A stretch of DNA of 6,209 nt from Spirochaetota bacterium (GCA_023398155.1 JAEWSV010000303.1:1-6209); one strand, 5' to 3'; positions 1 through 5,410 are shown, counted from the first letter of the stretch. A program made the numbers and translations. Notes: a model not told the origin generated them from the sequence alone.

Positions 1-1304
1 CACTGGGGATGGCCGCCCTCTACGAATTCGTTGATGCAGCCTTCCTGGCAGCCGATGCAGGGGCGGATCTTTCCGACCTCCCCCGCGTACGCCTTGGCGC
101 ACCAATCGGGGTCGGCCAGCAAGGGCCGCCCGAGCATGACCATGTCGCAGTCGCCGTCGCGCAGGGCCTTCTCGGCGATATCGGGGTAGCCGAGCTTACC
201 CACCGCGACGACGGGCACCTCGAGTCCCGCGTTGGATCTCAGGCCCTTCGCCTTGAAGCGCTCCTTGACCAGCCGGGAGACTTCCAGGAAGCAACCGGCG
301 GGCATCCCGGCCGGCGGATGGGGCAACCACCAGTTGTCGTAGCAACCGAGATCGACGTCGAAGATATCGACCCCGGCGGCGACCAAGTTCTCCATGTAGT
401 CCAGCGACTGCTCGATCGTGCGCCCGTTCTTGAATTTCCTGAGCGGCTTCTCGTCCATGCCTTTCTCGCCGTAGGTCTCGTTGAGCGCGAGCGAGAGGTC
501 GATGCGGTACATGATGGGATAGCCGTCGCCGACTCTCCTCCGCAGTTCCTTGACCAGGTCGATGCCGAAACGCTGCCAATCCGCGTAGCGGCCAAGGACG
601 CGCCGATTGAAGGCGGGATTCGTGAGCTGCTCCAAGAGGTAGCCCTCGTGGCCATGCAGGTACACGCCGTCGATGCCGCAGAATTGGGCGTCAGCCGCGG
701 CTTGCCCCGCGTTGCGGATGATCTTCTTGAGCTTGCGGTCCGAGAGCGGCAGGCAGGGGATGCTCGAAATATAGAAGTTCGGATTGAGCGAGGCCGAGAC
801 CGGAAACTTCAGTTCGTTCAGCAGGCATTGCGGGTTACCGACCCTGCCGAGGCCAGCGGTCAGCTGGATGAAGATCCGGCTTCCGTAGGAGTGAACGCCT
901 TGGGCGAGGTCGCGCCAACCGCAGAGAACGGTGCGGCTGCGGTCGATGCGGGGGAAATAAGAGAGATTGCCGAGCTCGGTGACCGAGCTGTCTATGCCGT
1001 GGCTGACCGGGACGAGGCCGGTGGTAAGGAGCCCTACGCCGCCTTTGGCGCGGGCGAAGAAGTACTGGAGCATCCGGTCGTTCGGCCGGCCGGTCTCCTC
1101 GCACATGTCTATATTGCCCATCGGCGCCATGACCACGCGATTCTTGATGGTGAGGCGGTTCACCCTGAGGGGCGAAAACAGGGAATCGTACGGATATAAA
1201 TCGGAGGTAAAGCGTCCCGTGCCGCCGGCTCGGTTCTCGCGCTCGAGCGACGCCCAAGAGCCGTAACCGTCCACGAGATCCTGCACCATAGCGTCCGTTT
1301 TCAT
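1..1304 (-). CDS. NADH:flavin oxidoreductase, Old Yellow Enzyme / 2,4-dienoyl-CoA reductase-like, 3' end beyond window
   Basis: The first 434 residues are visible, and the frame runs off the left edge without a stop. The protein is an FMN-binding TIM barrel of the OYE family. Seen in order: L-F-S-P-L-R-V near residue 42, M-A-P-M-G at 59-63, I-Q-L-T-A-G-L-G-R at 146-154, and H-G-H-E-G-Y-L-L at 217-224, where Tyr222 matches the proton-donor tyrosine region of FadH. Then comes a phosphate-site-like stretch ending in L-G-R-P. After the barrel lies P-C-I-G-C-Q-E-G-C (Cys416, 419, 423), the start of the 4Fe-4S ligand set of FadH/BaiCD/BaiH-type enzymes. By family, a C-terminal FAD/NAD(P) domain should follow off the edge. 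Such enzymes reduce activated C=C bonds (dienoyl-CoA, bile-acid enones); the substrate here is unknown. Oddities: about 38 residues precede the usual start of the barrel, and the usual YGG after the N-x-R motif is replaced (R-R-V-L-G-R-Y). The start ATG at 1304 follows the patatin stop by 8 bases, with GAGGGG as ribosome site. Cytosolic, no signal peptide. Confidence 0.88.
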   Translation of the reverse strand, partial: MKTDAMVQDLVDGYGSWASLERENRAGGTGRFTSDLYPYDSLFSPLRVNRLTIKNRVVMAPMGNIDMCEETGRPNDRMLQYFFARAKGGVGLLTTGLVPVSHGIDSSVTELGNLSYFPRIDRSRTVLCGWRDLAQGVHSYGSRIFIQLTAGLGRVGNPQCLLNELKFPVSASLNPNFYISSIPCLPLSDRKLKKIIRNAGQAAADAQFCGIDGVYLHGHEGYLLEQLTNPAFNRRVLGRYADWQRFGIDLVKELRRRVGDGYPIMYRIDLSLALNETYGEKGMDEKPLRKFKNGRTIEQSLDYMENLVAAGVDIFDVDLGCYDNWWLPHPPAGMPAGCFLEVSRLVKERFKAKGLRSNAGLEVPVVAVGKLGYPDIAEKALRDGDCDMVMLGRPLLADPDWCAKAYAGEVGKIRPCIGCQEGCINEFVEGGHPQ

Positions 1305-1314
1305 GCTTCCCCTC
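1305..1314 (-). promoter_or_regulatory. Ribosome binding site overlapping upstream stop codon
   Basis: On the minus strand the patatin stop TGA (1315-1313) runs directly into GGGGAAGC and then the ATG of the flavin reductase. The GAGGGG Shine-Dalgarno-like stretch therefore shares bases with the upstream stop codon. This fixes the ATG at 1304 as start and suggests translational coupling of the two genes. Confidence 0.6.
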
Positions 1315-2251
1315 ACCAGTTCCTATCGATCCAGGCCGCCCATTCCGCGATCTTCTCGTCGCTTACGGAGTTCGCTATCCGCTCGATCTCGTCCAGCTTC
1401 CGCACGTCGTCCAGATCGATCTTCTCCGCCAGGTCCACGTCGATCCTGAGGTACCTATCCTCGTCCAGGATCCGCTGGCATTGGTAGTCCACCATCTTGA
1501 GGCCCCCGTCGCCGAGGAGCTTGAGGAGCTTGGTGTTCCACCGGAATATGCCCCATTTGAGATTGCGGCGGGAGATGGGCGCGGGCTGGTTGCCGGTGCC
1601 GATGGAGATGAGCACCGCGTTATCCAGGGACGGAGCTTCGCCACCGCGGTCGTCGAGGATCTGGGTCAGGGCGCACATCGAAGGGTTGTTCGCGCAGACG
1701 CCCCCGTCGATGAAGGTGTCGCGGGAGGGCAGATAGGTCGGCGCGGCGCTCGTGCGGAGCCCCGTTTCCACCAGGGTCAGCTCGTCGCTCTTGTGCGGGA
1801 AGTTGTGGATGATCTTGGGCTGCCAGACGAAGCGGCCGGGGCCGACCTCCTTGTTCACGTCGAAGGAGACCACGAGCACCTTCTTGTCGAGCTCGGTGAT
1901 CTTCTTATCGGAGAACATTTCCGTGAGGTTCTTTTCCAGCTGATCCCGTTTATAGCCGACATGGAACGTGCGGAGGAAGGACGATACATAGTACAGCGTC
2001 TTGCGGTTGAAAATTTGCGGTCCCGAACCGGTATAGAACTCCCGGATGCGGTCGGGCTTCTGGCCGTCCGCCAAGGCCAGCGCGATGAGGCCTCCCGTGG
2101 AAGTCCCCGCGAAGAGCCGCGCCTCGTCGTACCACTCGGCGTTCTTCGTCTTCGCCGCGATGCGGATCAGGAGATCGAGGCTGAGCAATCCCCGCAGGCC
2201 GCCGCCGTCGAAGGATAGGATCCGATACCGGGATGCCGCGCGTTTCCTCAT
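1313..2251 (-). CDS. Patatin-like phospholipase (lipid acyl hydrolase)
   Basis: A 312-residue protein with all elements of the patatin/cPLA2 Ser-Asp dyad hydrolases. The oxyanion-hole loop D-G-G-G-L-R-G is at residues 15-21, the nucleophile elbow G-T-S-T-G-G at 49-54 with catalytic Ser51, and D-G-G with catalytic Asp182 at 182-184. The strand preceding the oxyanion loop (Y-R-I-L-S-F) is typical. Length fits a single-domain patatin; no signal peptide or membrane segment is seen, so it probably acts in the cytosol or at the inner membrane face. Family members release fatty acids from phospholipids or other acyl lipids; the substrate here cannot be read from sequence. The start is supported by GGAGGAG seven bases upstream. 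It is the first gene of a probable two-gene operon with the downstream flavin reductase. The CBASS effector CapV is also a patatin, but no cyclic-nucleotide synthase lies in this window, so a housekeeping or lipid-turnover role is equally open. Confidence 0.9.
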   Translation of the reverse strand: MRKRAASRYRILSFDGGGLRGLLSLDLLIRIAAKTKNAEWYDEARLFAGTSTGGLIALALADGQKPDRIREFYTGSGPQIFNRKTLYYVSSFLRTFHVGYKRDQLEKNLTEMFSDKKITELDKKVLVVSFDVNKEVGPGRFVWQPKIIHNFPHKSDELTLVETGLRTSAAPTYLPSRDTFIDGGVCANNPSMCALTQILDDRGGEAPSLDNAVLISIGTGNQPAPISRRNLKWGIFRWNTKLLKLLGDGGLKMVDYQCQRILDEDRYLRIDVDLAEKIDLDDVRKLDEIERIANSVSDEKIAEWAAWIDRNW

Positions 2252-2258
2252 TTTTTTA

Positions 2259-2265
2259 CTCCTCC
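2259..2265 (-). promoter_or_regulatory. Ribosome binding site of the patatin gene
   Basis: GGAGGAG on the minus strand is separated by seven bases from the ATG at 2251. It is a strong match to the anti-Shine-Dalgarno sequence and decides the start. Confidence 0.75.
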
Positions 2266-2279
2266 ATTTCCCGATCTCG

Positions 2280-2288
2280 ATTCTAACA
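2280..2288 (-). promoter_or_regulatory. Possible extended -10 promoter for the patatin-flavin reductase unit
   Basis: The minus strand reads TGTTAGAAT: a TG dinucleotide one base before TAGAAT, which differs from TATAAT at one position. No good -35 hexamer lies 16-18 bases upstream, which is tolerable for an extended -10 element. Initiation would fall near 2273, giving a leader of about 22 bases that contains the ribosome site. The 2289-2396 remainder of the spacer shows small GC-rich hairpins but no T-tract that would make a convincing terminator for the upstream exported-protein gene. Confidence 0.4.
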
Positions 2289-2396
2289 GGAATTCGCTAC
2301 CCGCACATCCTTTTTTTAAGCGCGGGACGTTCGCCCGATGCCCGGACCGGCGATCCGGAGACGAAAATCCTCGAACCGGCCCGCGCCGAGCCAGTC

Positions 2397-3209
2397 TTAG
2401 AATACGTAGGCGGCGCCGACGTAGTGCTGGAAACTATCGCTTTGTCCCGACTCCATGAACTTGAGCCGGTAGGACAGCCCCCAACTCCGGTTCAAGTAGA
2501 CGTTCGCGAGGCCGCTCCAGGCGTTGAAGTAGTCCTCGACATCGAAGGCGGCCTGATACTTGGCCTCCAGGTCGATGAAACGGTAGAGCGTGACCTTGAG
2601 GTTGAGTCCGGCGATCGCGTAAAGGGCGGAGTCGTCGAGCGAAACTTTCTCCGAGAAGGCGAAGGGCGGGAACGACATCGAGCCCTCCGTCTCCAGATCG
2701 CCCCGGACCCACTGCGGCTGGGCGCCGACCCAGGGGAGCGCCGAAAAGTCGGCCGGTCCGGCTTTCGCGGTAAAGTACTTGCCGAAGCGGACGTACGGAA
2801 TGAGTAGGGTCATCGACATCGTGAAATCGTCGATAGTGACCGGCGGATTTCCCAGTTCCGACCCCGCGTCCATGGAAACGGTCAGAGCCTCGATTCCGCC
2901 GCCGACGAGGAACTTGCCTGACGGCGAGCGGCCGAAGTATTTGTCGAAGATGAAGTGTCCGCCGAGCGTGCTCGCGTAGTTAACGTCCGGAACGTAGTAG
3001 ACGAAGGCGTTCCACTGATAAGATTCGGGATTGATCCATTGGAAGTATAGTCCCGTGAAAAGGCCCGTCTCGTCGAGCTCCCCGACGTCCTCTACTTCCC
3101 GCGTCTCCGAATACGTGCCGACGTACGGCACGACGATCCGCATATCCTCCGCCCAGGCTCCGATAGCGAAGAGGCCGAGGGCCGCGGATACTATGCACAA
3201 CCGTTTCAT
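2397..3209 (-). CDS. Exported protein, probable outer-membrane beta-barrel, unknown function
   Basis: I do not recognise a named family. The 270-residue protein starts with a signal peptide: basic M-K-R, a hydrophobic core to about residue 17, then A-W-A at 18-20 with likely cleavage before Glu21. The mature part is rich in Gly, Tyr, Phe and Trp and shows alternating polar/apolar stretches typical of amphipathic beta strands. It ends H-Y-V-G-A-A-Y-V-F, with terminal Phe and apolar residues at every second position before it, as in the beta-signal read by the BAM assembly machinery. It is therefore likely to sit in the outer membrane or form a periplasmic beta structure. No enzymatic motif is visible. 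Cys5 lies inside the signal peptide and is not a lipobox. The start is supported by AAGGAG five bases before the ATG. It has its own promoter in the AT-rich spacer and appears monocistronic. Confidence 0.75.
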   Translation of the reverse strand: MKRLCIVSAALGLFAIGAWAEDMRIVVPYVGTYSETREVEDVGELDETGLFTGLYFQWINPESYQWNAFVYYVPDVNYASTLGGHFIFDKYFGRSPSGKFLVGGGIEALTVSMDAGSELGNPPVTIDDFTMSMTLLIPYVRFGKYFTAKAGPADFSALPWVGAQPQWVRGDLETEGSMSFPPFAFSEKVSLDDSALYAIAGLNLKVTLYRFIDLEAKYQAAFDVEDYFNAWSGLANVYLNRSWGLSYRLKFMESGQSDSFQHYVGAAYVF

Positions 3210-3214
3210 AGATG

Positions 3215-3220
3215 CTCCTT
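3215..3220 (-). promoter_or_regulatory. Ribosome binding site of the exported beta-barrel-like gene
   Basis: AAGGAG on the minus strand, five bases before the ATG at 3209. Confidence 0.65.
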
Positions 3221-3243
3221 ATATGAGTCTATTTATGATAAAA

Positions 3244-3272
3244 AATGTAAATAAATATGGAAGTTTTGCCAA
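3244..3272 (-). promoter_or_regulatory. Sigma70-type promoter of the exported beta-barrel-like gene
   Basis: The minus strand carries TTGGCA (3272-3267; 5 of 6 to TTGACA), exactly 17 bases, then TACATT (3249-3244; 4 of 6 to TATAAT). It lies in a clearly AT-rich spacer between the HIT gene and this gene. The start point would be near 3237, with a leader of about 28 bases. The whole 29-base element resembles the lipoprotein promoter at 5322-5350 at 21 of 29 positions. Confidence 0.55.
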
Positions 3273-3303
3273 TAACGATCCCGCCGGACGGAACTTTATC
3301 CTT

Positions 3304-3726
3304 CTAGCTATCGATGGGATCCGATGCCAGGAGGCGCCGGCGGACCTCGTCCAAAGGCGCGCGGGAGAGGCGGCCGTGGAGTTGCAGGTCGAGCCCGTCG
3401 CCATCGTACCGAGGGACAACATGAAAATGGAGATGGAAGACGGTCTGTTGGGCCGTCCTCCCGTTGGCGTTCAGGATGTTCACGCCCGAGGCCCCGAGCC
3501 GTTCCTTGAGCAGCCGCGCCGTTTTCGCGGCTTCGGCGATGAGCTCCCCGAGGATGTCGTCGGGACAGTCCAGGGCATCGGCGCAATGGCGCTTCGGGAT
3601 GACGAGGGCGTGGCCATCCGCGGCGGGGCGTAGGTCCAGGATGGTGAGGGTCCGTTCGGTCTCTCCGATCACCTGGGCCGGAGCCTCGCCGGCCGCGATG
3701 GCGCAAAAGATGCACGTGTCATTCAT
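3304..3726 (-). CDS. HIT-family nucleotide hydrolase/phosphoramidase
   Basis: A 140-residue protein, the usual length for a bacterial histidine-triad (HIT/HINT-like) protein. The N-terminus has C-I-F-C (Cys5, Cys8), which with His47 and His98 makes the common bacterial HIT zinc site. G-H-A-L-V-I-P-K-R-H at 38-47 is the family signature before the helix. The triad itself is H-L-H-F-H-V-V (His98, His100, His102), where by family His100 is the nucleophile that forms a nucleotidyl-enzyme intermediate. Known members cleave AMP-lysine/phosphoramidates or dinucleoside polyphosphates; which applies here cannot be told. It is cytosolic. The ATG at 3726 is chosen because a perfect GGAGGTGA lies five bases before it. 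An in-frame GTG at 3735 lies inside that Shine-Dalgarno sequence and is unlikely. The gene is divergent from yajO. Confidence 0.92.
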   Translation of the reverse strand: MNDTCIFCAIAAGEAPAQVIGETERTLTILDLRPAADGHALVIPKRHCADALDCPDDILGELIAEAAKTARLLKERLGASGVNILNANGRTAQQTVFHLHFHVVPRYDGDGLDLQLHGRLSRAPLDEVRRRLLASDPIDS

Positions 3727-3731
3727 TCTTC

Positions 3732-3739
3732 TCACCTCC
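3732..3739 (-). promoter_or_regulatory. Ribosome binding site deciding the HIT gene start
   Basis: GGAGGTGA on the minus strand is a full match to the anti-Shine-Dalgarno core, five bases from the ATG at 3726. It contains the alternative in-frame GTG (3735-3733), which it rules out as the main start. Confidence 0.8.
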
Positions 3740-3749
3740 GGAAAAATCT

Positions 3750-3755
3750 ATCATA
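3750..3755 (-). promoter_or_regulatory. Possible -10 element of the HIT gene
   Basis: TATGAT on the minus strand matches TATAAT at 5 of 6 positions, placing initiation near 3743 with a short leader of about 16 bases. The -35 region 17 bases upstream is poor (3 of 6) and overlaps the inverted repeat at 3774-3804. Confidence 0.4.
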
Positions 3756-3773
3756 ATGGAAGGCAGGCTGAGT

Positions 3774-3804
3774 ATCGCCGCGGATTTATTTTGATCCCGG
3801 CGGT
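3774..3804. repeat. Imperfect inverted repeat in the divergent HIT/yajO spacer
   Basis: Arms CGCCG (3776-3780) plus GGAT (3782-3785) pair with ATCC (3794-3797) plus CGGCG (3798-3802). There is one bulged C at 3781, an eight-base AT-rich centre (TTATTTTG), and an outer G-T wobble and A-T pair. It sits at the weak -35 position of the HIT promoter and just before the yajO ribosome site. It could be an operator for either gene or a 5' leader hairpin of yajO; this is inference from position only. Confidence 0.4.
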
Positions 3805-3811
3805 CTAGAGC

Positions 3812-3817
3812 GGGAGG
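3812..3817 (+). promoter_or_regulatory. Ribosome binding site of yajO
   Basis: GGGAGG lies seven bases before the ATG at 3825. This favours that ATG over the in-frame ATG three codons later (3834). Confidence 0.7.
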
Positions 3818-3824
3818 AAGGTCG

Positions 3825-4811
3825 ATGGAATACATGAATCTCGGTAATTCAGGGCTCAAGGTGTCCCGGATCGCCCTCGGCTGCATGAGCTACGGCGACC
3901 CGGCGAGCGGGCACCACGCGTGGGCCCTCGGCGAGGCGGAATCGCGCCCCTTCATCAAACGGGCGCTCGAGCTGGGGATCAACTTTTTCGACATCGCCAA
4001 CATGTACTCCAAAGGCGCGAGCGAAGAAGTCGTGGGCCGGGCTCTCCGCGATTTCGCGCGGCGCGATGACCTCGTGATCGCGACCAAGGTGTACTTTCCC
4101 ATGCGGGCGGGCGACCCGAACGGTCCTGGGCTTTCCCGCAAGGCCATCATGCGGGAGATCGACGACAGCCTCCGGCGCCTCGGCACGGACTACGTCGACC
4201 TCTACCAAATCCATCGCTGGGACTATTCCACCCCCATAGAGGAAACCATGGAGGCCCTTCACGATGTGGTCAAAGCCGGTAAGGCGCGGTACATCGGAGC
4301 CAGTTCGATGTACGCGTGGCAATTCGCCAAGGCGCTCTACGTCGCCGATCTCCACGGCTGGACCCGGTTCATTTCGATGCAGCCGCACTACAACCTGATC
4401 TACCGGGAAGAGGAACGGGAAATGCTCGCGCTCTGCCGCGCGGAAGGCATCGGCGTCATTCCCTGGAGCCCCCTTGCCCGCGGCCGACTGACCCGCCCCT
4501 GGAAATCGGAAACCACGGAGCGGACCAAGTCGGATACGTTCGGCGAAGCGCTGTATAGGGCTGCCGAGGAGGCCGACCGGCGCGTGGTGGAAGAACTCAT
4601 CGCCGTCGCCTCGGAGCGCGGCCTGCCCCCCGCCCAGGTAGCCCTCGCATGGGTGCTGTCGAGGCCGGGCGTCGTCGCGCCCATAGTCGGCGCGACCAAA
4701 CTGCAGCACCTGGAGGACGCCGCGGCCGCGCTCGGCGTCGCGCTCGACGCGGAAGACATCGGCCGCTTGGAAGCGCCGTACGTCCCGCATCGGGTGGCCG
4801 GCTTCGAATAG
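3825..4811 (+). CDS. yajO: Aldo/keto reductase, YajO-type
   Basis: A 328-residue full-length aldo/keto reductase that resembles E. coli YajO along its whole length, judged from memory. Shared stretches include S-R-P at 40-42, I-K-R-A-L-E at 44-49, G-I-N-F-F-D at 51-56, V-G-R-A-L-R-D-F-A-R-R at 70-80, Q-I-H-R-W-D at 128-133, the G-K-A-R-Y-I-G-A-S-S-M run, the H-Y-N-L-I-Y-R-E-E-E-R-E-M-L run and P-W-S-P-L-A-R-G-R-L-T-R-P-W. The catalytic tetrad is complete: Asp56, Tyr61, Lys88, His130. The fold is an (alpha/beta)8 barrel using NADPH or NADH, cytosolic. E. coli YajO has been linked to forming 1-deoxyxylulose 5-phosphate from a pentose phosphate; whether this copy does so is inference. The gene stands alone on the plus strand, diverging from the HIT gene and converging on the lipoprotein gene. 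I see no good promoter hexamers upstream. Confidence 0.88.
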   Translation: MEYMNLGNSGLKVSRIALGCMSYGDPASGHHAWALGEAESRPFIKRALELGINFFDIANMYSKGASEEVVGRALRDFARRDDLVIATKVYFPMRAGDPNGPGLSRKAIMREIDDSLRRLGTDYVDLYQIHRWDYSTPIEETMEALHDVVKAGKARYIGASSMYAWQFAKALYVADLHGWTRFISMQPHYNLIYREEEREMLALCRAEGIGVIPWSPLARGRLTRPWKSETTERTKSDTFGEALYRAAEEADRRVVEELIAVASERGLPPAQVALAWVLSRPGVVAPIVGATKLQHLEDAAAALGVALDAEDIGRLEAPYVPHRVAGFE

Positions 4812-4868
4812 ACGCTTAGTGTCACGAAGATTCGGGATGGGAATGAAGAGTTCGGGTTTTTGGGACTA

Positions 4869-4911
4869 GCGGGCGGAACGGAGAACCGCCCGCCCGCGAG
4901 GCGGGGCGGGG
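4869..4911. terminator. GC-rich palindromic spacer between convergent genes, possible bidirectional terminator
   Basis: GCGGGCGG (4869-4876) and CCGCCCGC (4886-4893) form a perfect 8-bp stem around the loop AACGGAGAA. The right arm can instead pair downstream: 4893-4897 with 4901-4905 around a GAG loop, extended by 4889-4892 with 4907-4910 across one bulged base. The structures exclude one another. They lie between the ends of yajO (plus) and the lipoprotein gene (minus), where a shared terminator would be expected. Neither strand has a T-tract directly after the stem, so a classical intrinsic terminator is not proved. Confidence 0.45.
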
Positions 4912-4925
4912 AGGCTACGGCTTAC

Positions 4926-5288
4926 TCAGTCTCGCTTGAAGACTAATTCACCAAAGAACTCTGAGGATGTGGAAAGATCGTCGCCGTCGAGCGCATAATC
5001 GGTCGACTCTCCATCCCCATCGGTAAACGTGTAGACCGAGTCTGATTTCTTATTGACCGTGCCGCTGTCTGAGAATTCGGCGCCGGAAAGGATCCCCGCT
5101 GATGTATACGTATTTTCGTTGCTGACCGTCAGGGTCAAGTTGAATTGCCCATCTAAATAAGAAACAGGAGTCTCGTCGACGGAATACAGCACCCACGTGC
5201 CGTTGATGCCGGCATCGTCATCAGCATTCGGATCGCACGAGATGAAAAGGGCGGAAATCACCAGGGCGAGAATCAAAAGTCGTTTCAT
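4926..5288 (-). CDS. Small lipoprotein with lipocalin-like domain, unknown function
   Basis: A 120-residue protein with a lipoprotein signal: M-K-R, a hydrophobic core at residues 4-16, then F-I-S-C with Cys18 as the lipidated residue. The lipobox is relaxed (Phe at -3), as often seen in spirochaetes and Bacteroidota. The mature start is acidic (D-P-N-A-D-D-D-A). From about residue 29, G-T-W-V-L-Y-S-V followed by short beta-strand-like segments, many Thr/Ser/Asp, and a closing E-L-V-F-K-R-D recall the 'lipocalin-like' lipoprotein domains of about 90-100 residues, which often start with G-T-W and end in a short apolar-Lys strand. The assignment is tentative and no ligand can be named. GGAGG lies nine bases before the ATG. 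Base composition stands out: I count 158 G+C of 300 in 4981-5280, clearly below the neighbouring reductase genes. Membrane-anchored, probably periplasm- or surface-facing. Confidence 0.75.
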   Translation of the reverse strand: MKRLLILALVISALFISCDPNADDDAGINGTWVLYSVDETPVSYLDGQFNLTLTVSNENTYTSAGILSGAEFSDSGTVNKKSDSVYTFTDGDGESTDYALDGDDLSTSSEFFGELVFKRD

Positions 5289-5297
5289 GTTGAGGTT

Positions 5298-5302
5298 CCT
5301 CC
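5298..5302 (-). promoter_or_regulatory. Ribosome binding site of the lipoprotein gene
   Basis: GGAGG on the minus strand, nine bases before the ATG at 5288; the spacing is slightly long but usable. Confidence 0.55.
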
Positions 5303-5321
5303 GGGCGCTGAATGTAACGGC

Positions 5322-5350
5322 AGTGTAAAGGAATTTGACATTTTTGGCAA
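5322..5350 (-). promoter_or_regulatory. Sigma70-type promoter of the lipoprotein gene
   Basis: The minus strand has TTGCCA (5350-5345; 5 of 6 to TTGACA), a 17-base spacer, and TACACT (5327-5322; 4 of 6 to TATAAT). It begins immediately after the terminator of the upstream reductase gene, so the lipoprotein is probably its own transcription unit, with a leader of about 27 bases. It closely resembles the promoter at 3244-3272. Confidence 0.55.
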
Positions 5351-5353
5351 GCG

Positions 5354-5394
5354 AAAAGACGCGGGCGCCGCCCCGGAGTACCGGCGCCGCCCGC
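5354..5394 (-). terminator. Intrinsic terminator of the YdhF-like reductase gene
   Basis: On the minus strand, 17 bases after the stop codon begins a hairpin: GGCGCCG (5388-5382) pairs with CGGCGCC (5370-5364) around an 11-base loop, and GC-rich flanks can extend the stem with a bulge. It is followed by CGCGTCTTTT, a short T-tract. The stem is strong and the T-tract modest. Position between a gene end and the next promoter supports the call. Confidence 0.65.
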
Positions 5395-5410
5395 GGATCG
5401 GCGGCGAACC

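Noticed and set aside
1313..2251. CBASS defence effector (CapV-type patatin)
   Set aside because: The patatin motifs fit, but there is no CD-NTase, E1/E2/JAB or HORMA/TRIP13-like gene next to it; its partner is a flavin reductase. The upstream gene is an exported protein with its own promoter.
2311..2317. Seven-T run in the spacer between the exported-protein and patatin genes
   Set aside because: The T run is on the plus strand, where no gene ends; on the minus strand it is an A run and cannot serve as a U-tract.
9..2807. Long plus-strand open frames at 9-1199, 1481-2218 and 2046-2807
   Set aside because: They lie opposite the flavin reductase, patatin and exported-protein genes, whose frames carry clear family motifs. 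The plus-strand translations are low-complexity Ala/Arg/Glu/Val-rich and match nothing, as expected for antisense frames in GC-rich DNA.
3727..3735. GTG start at 3735 for the HIT gene
   Set aside because: The GTG lies within the GGAGGTGA ribosome site of the ATG at 3726, and the three extra residues are not part of the family fold.
3849..4790. Minus-strand 313-codon open frame opposite yajO
   Set aside because: YajO is unmistakable on the plus strand along its full length; the opposite frame is a codon-bias shadow.
4857..4861. Five-T run after yajO as an intrinsic terminator
   Set aside because: No GC-rich stem precedes it; the real hairpin lies after the T run, the wrong order for a plus-strand terminator.
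5335..5340. Perfect TTGACA on the plus strand as a -35 element
   Set aside because: No -10-like hexamer lies 16-18 bases downstream, and no plus-strand gene follows.
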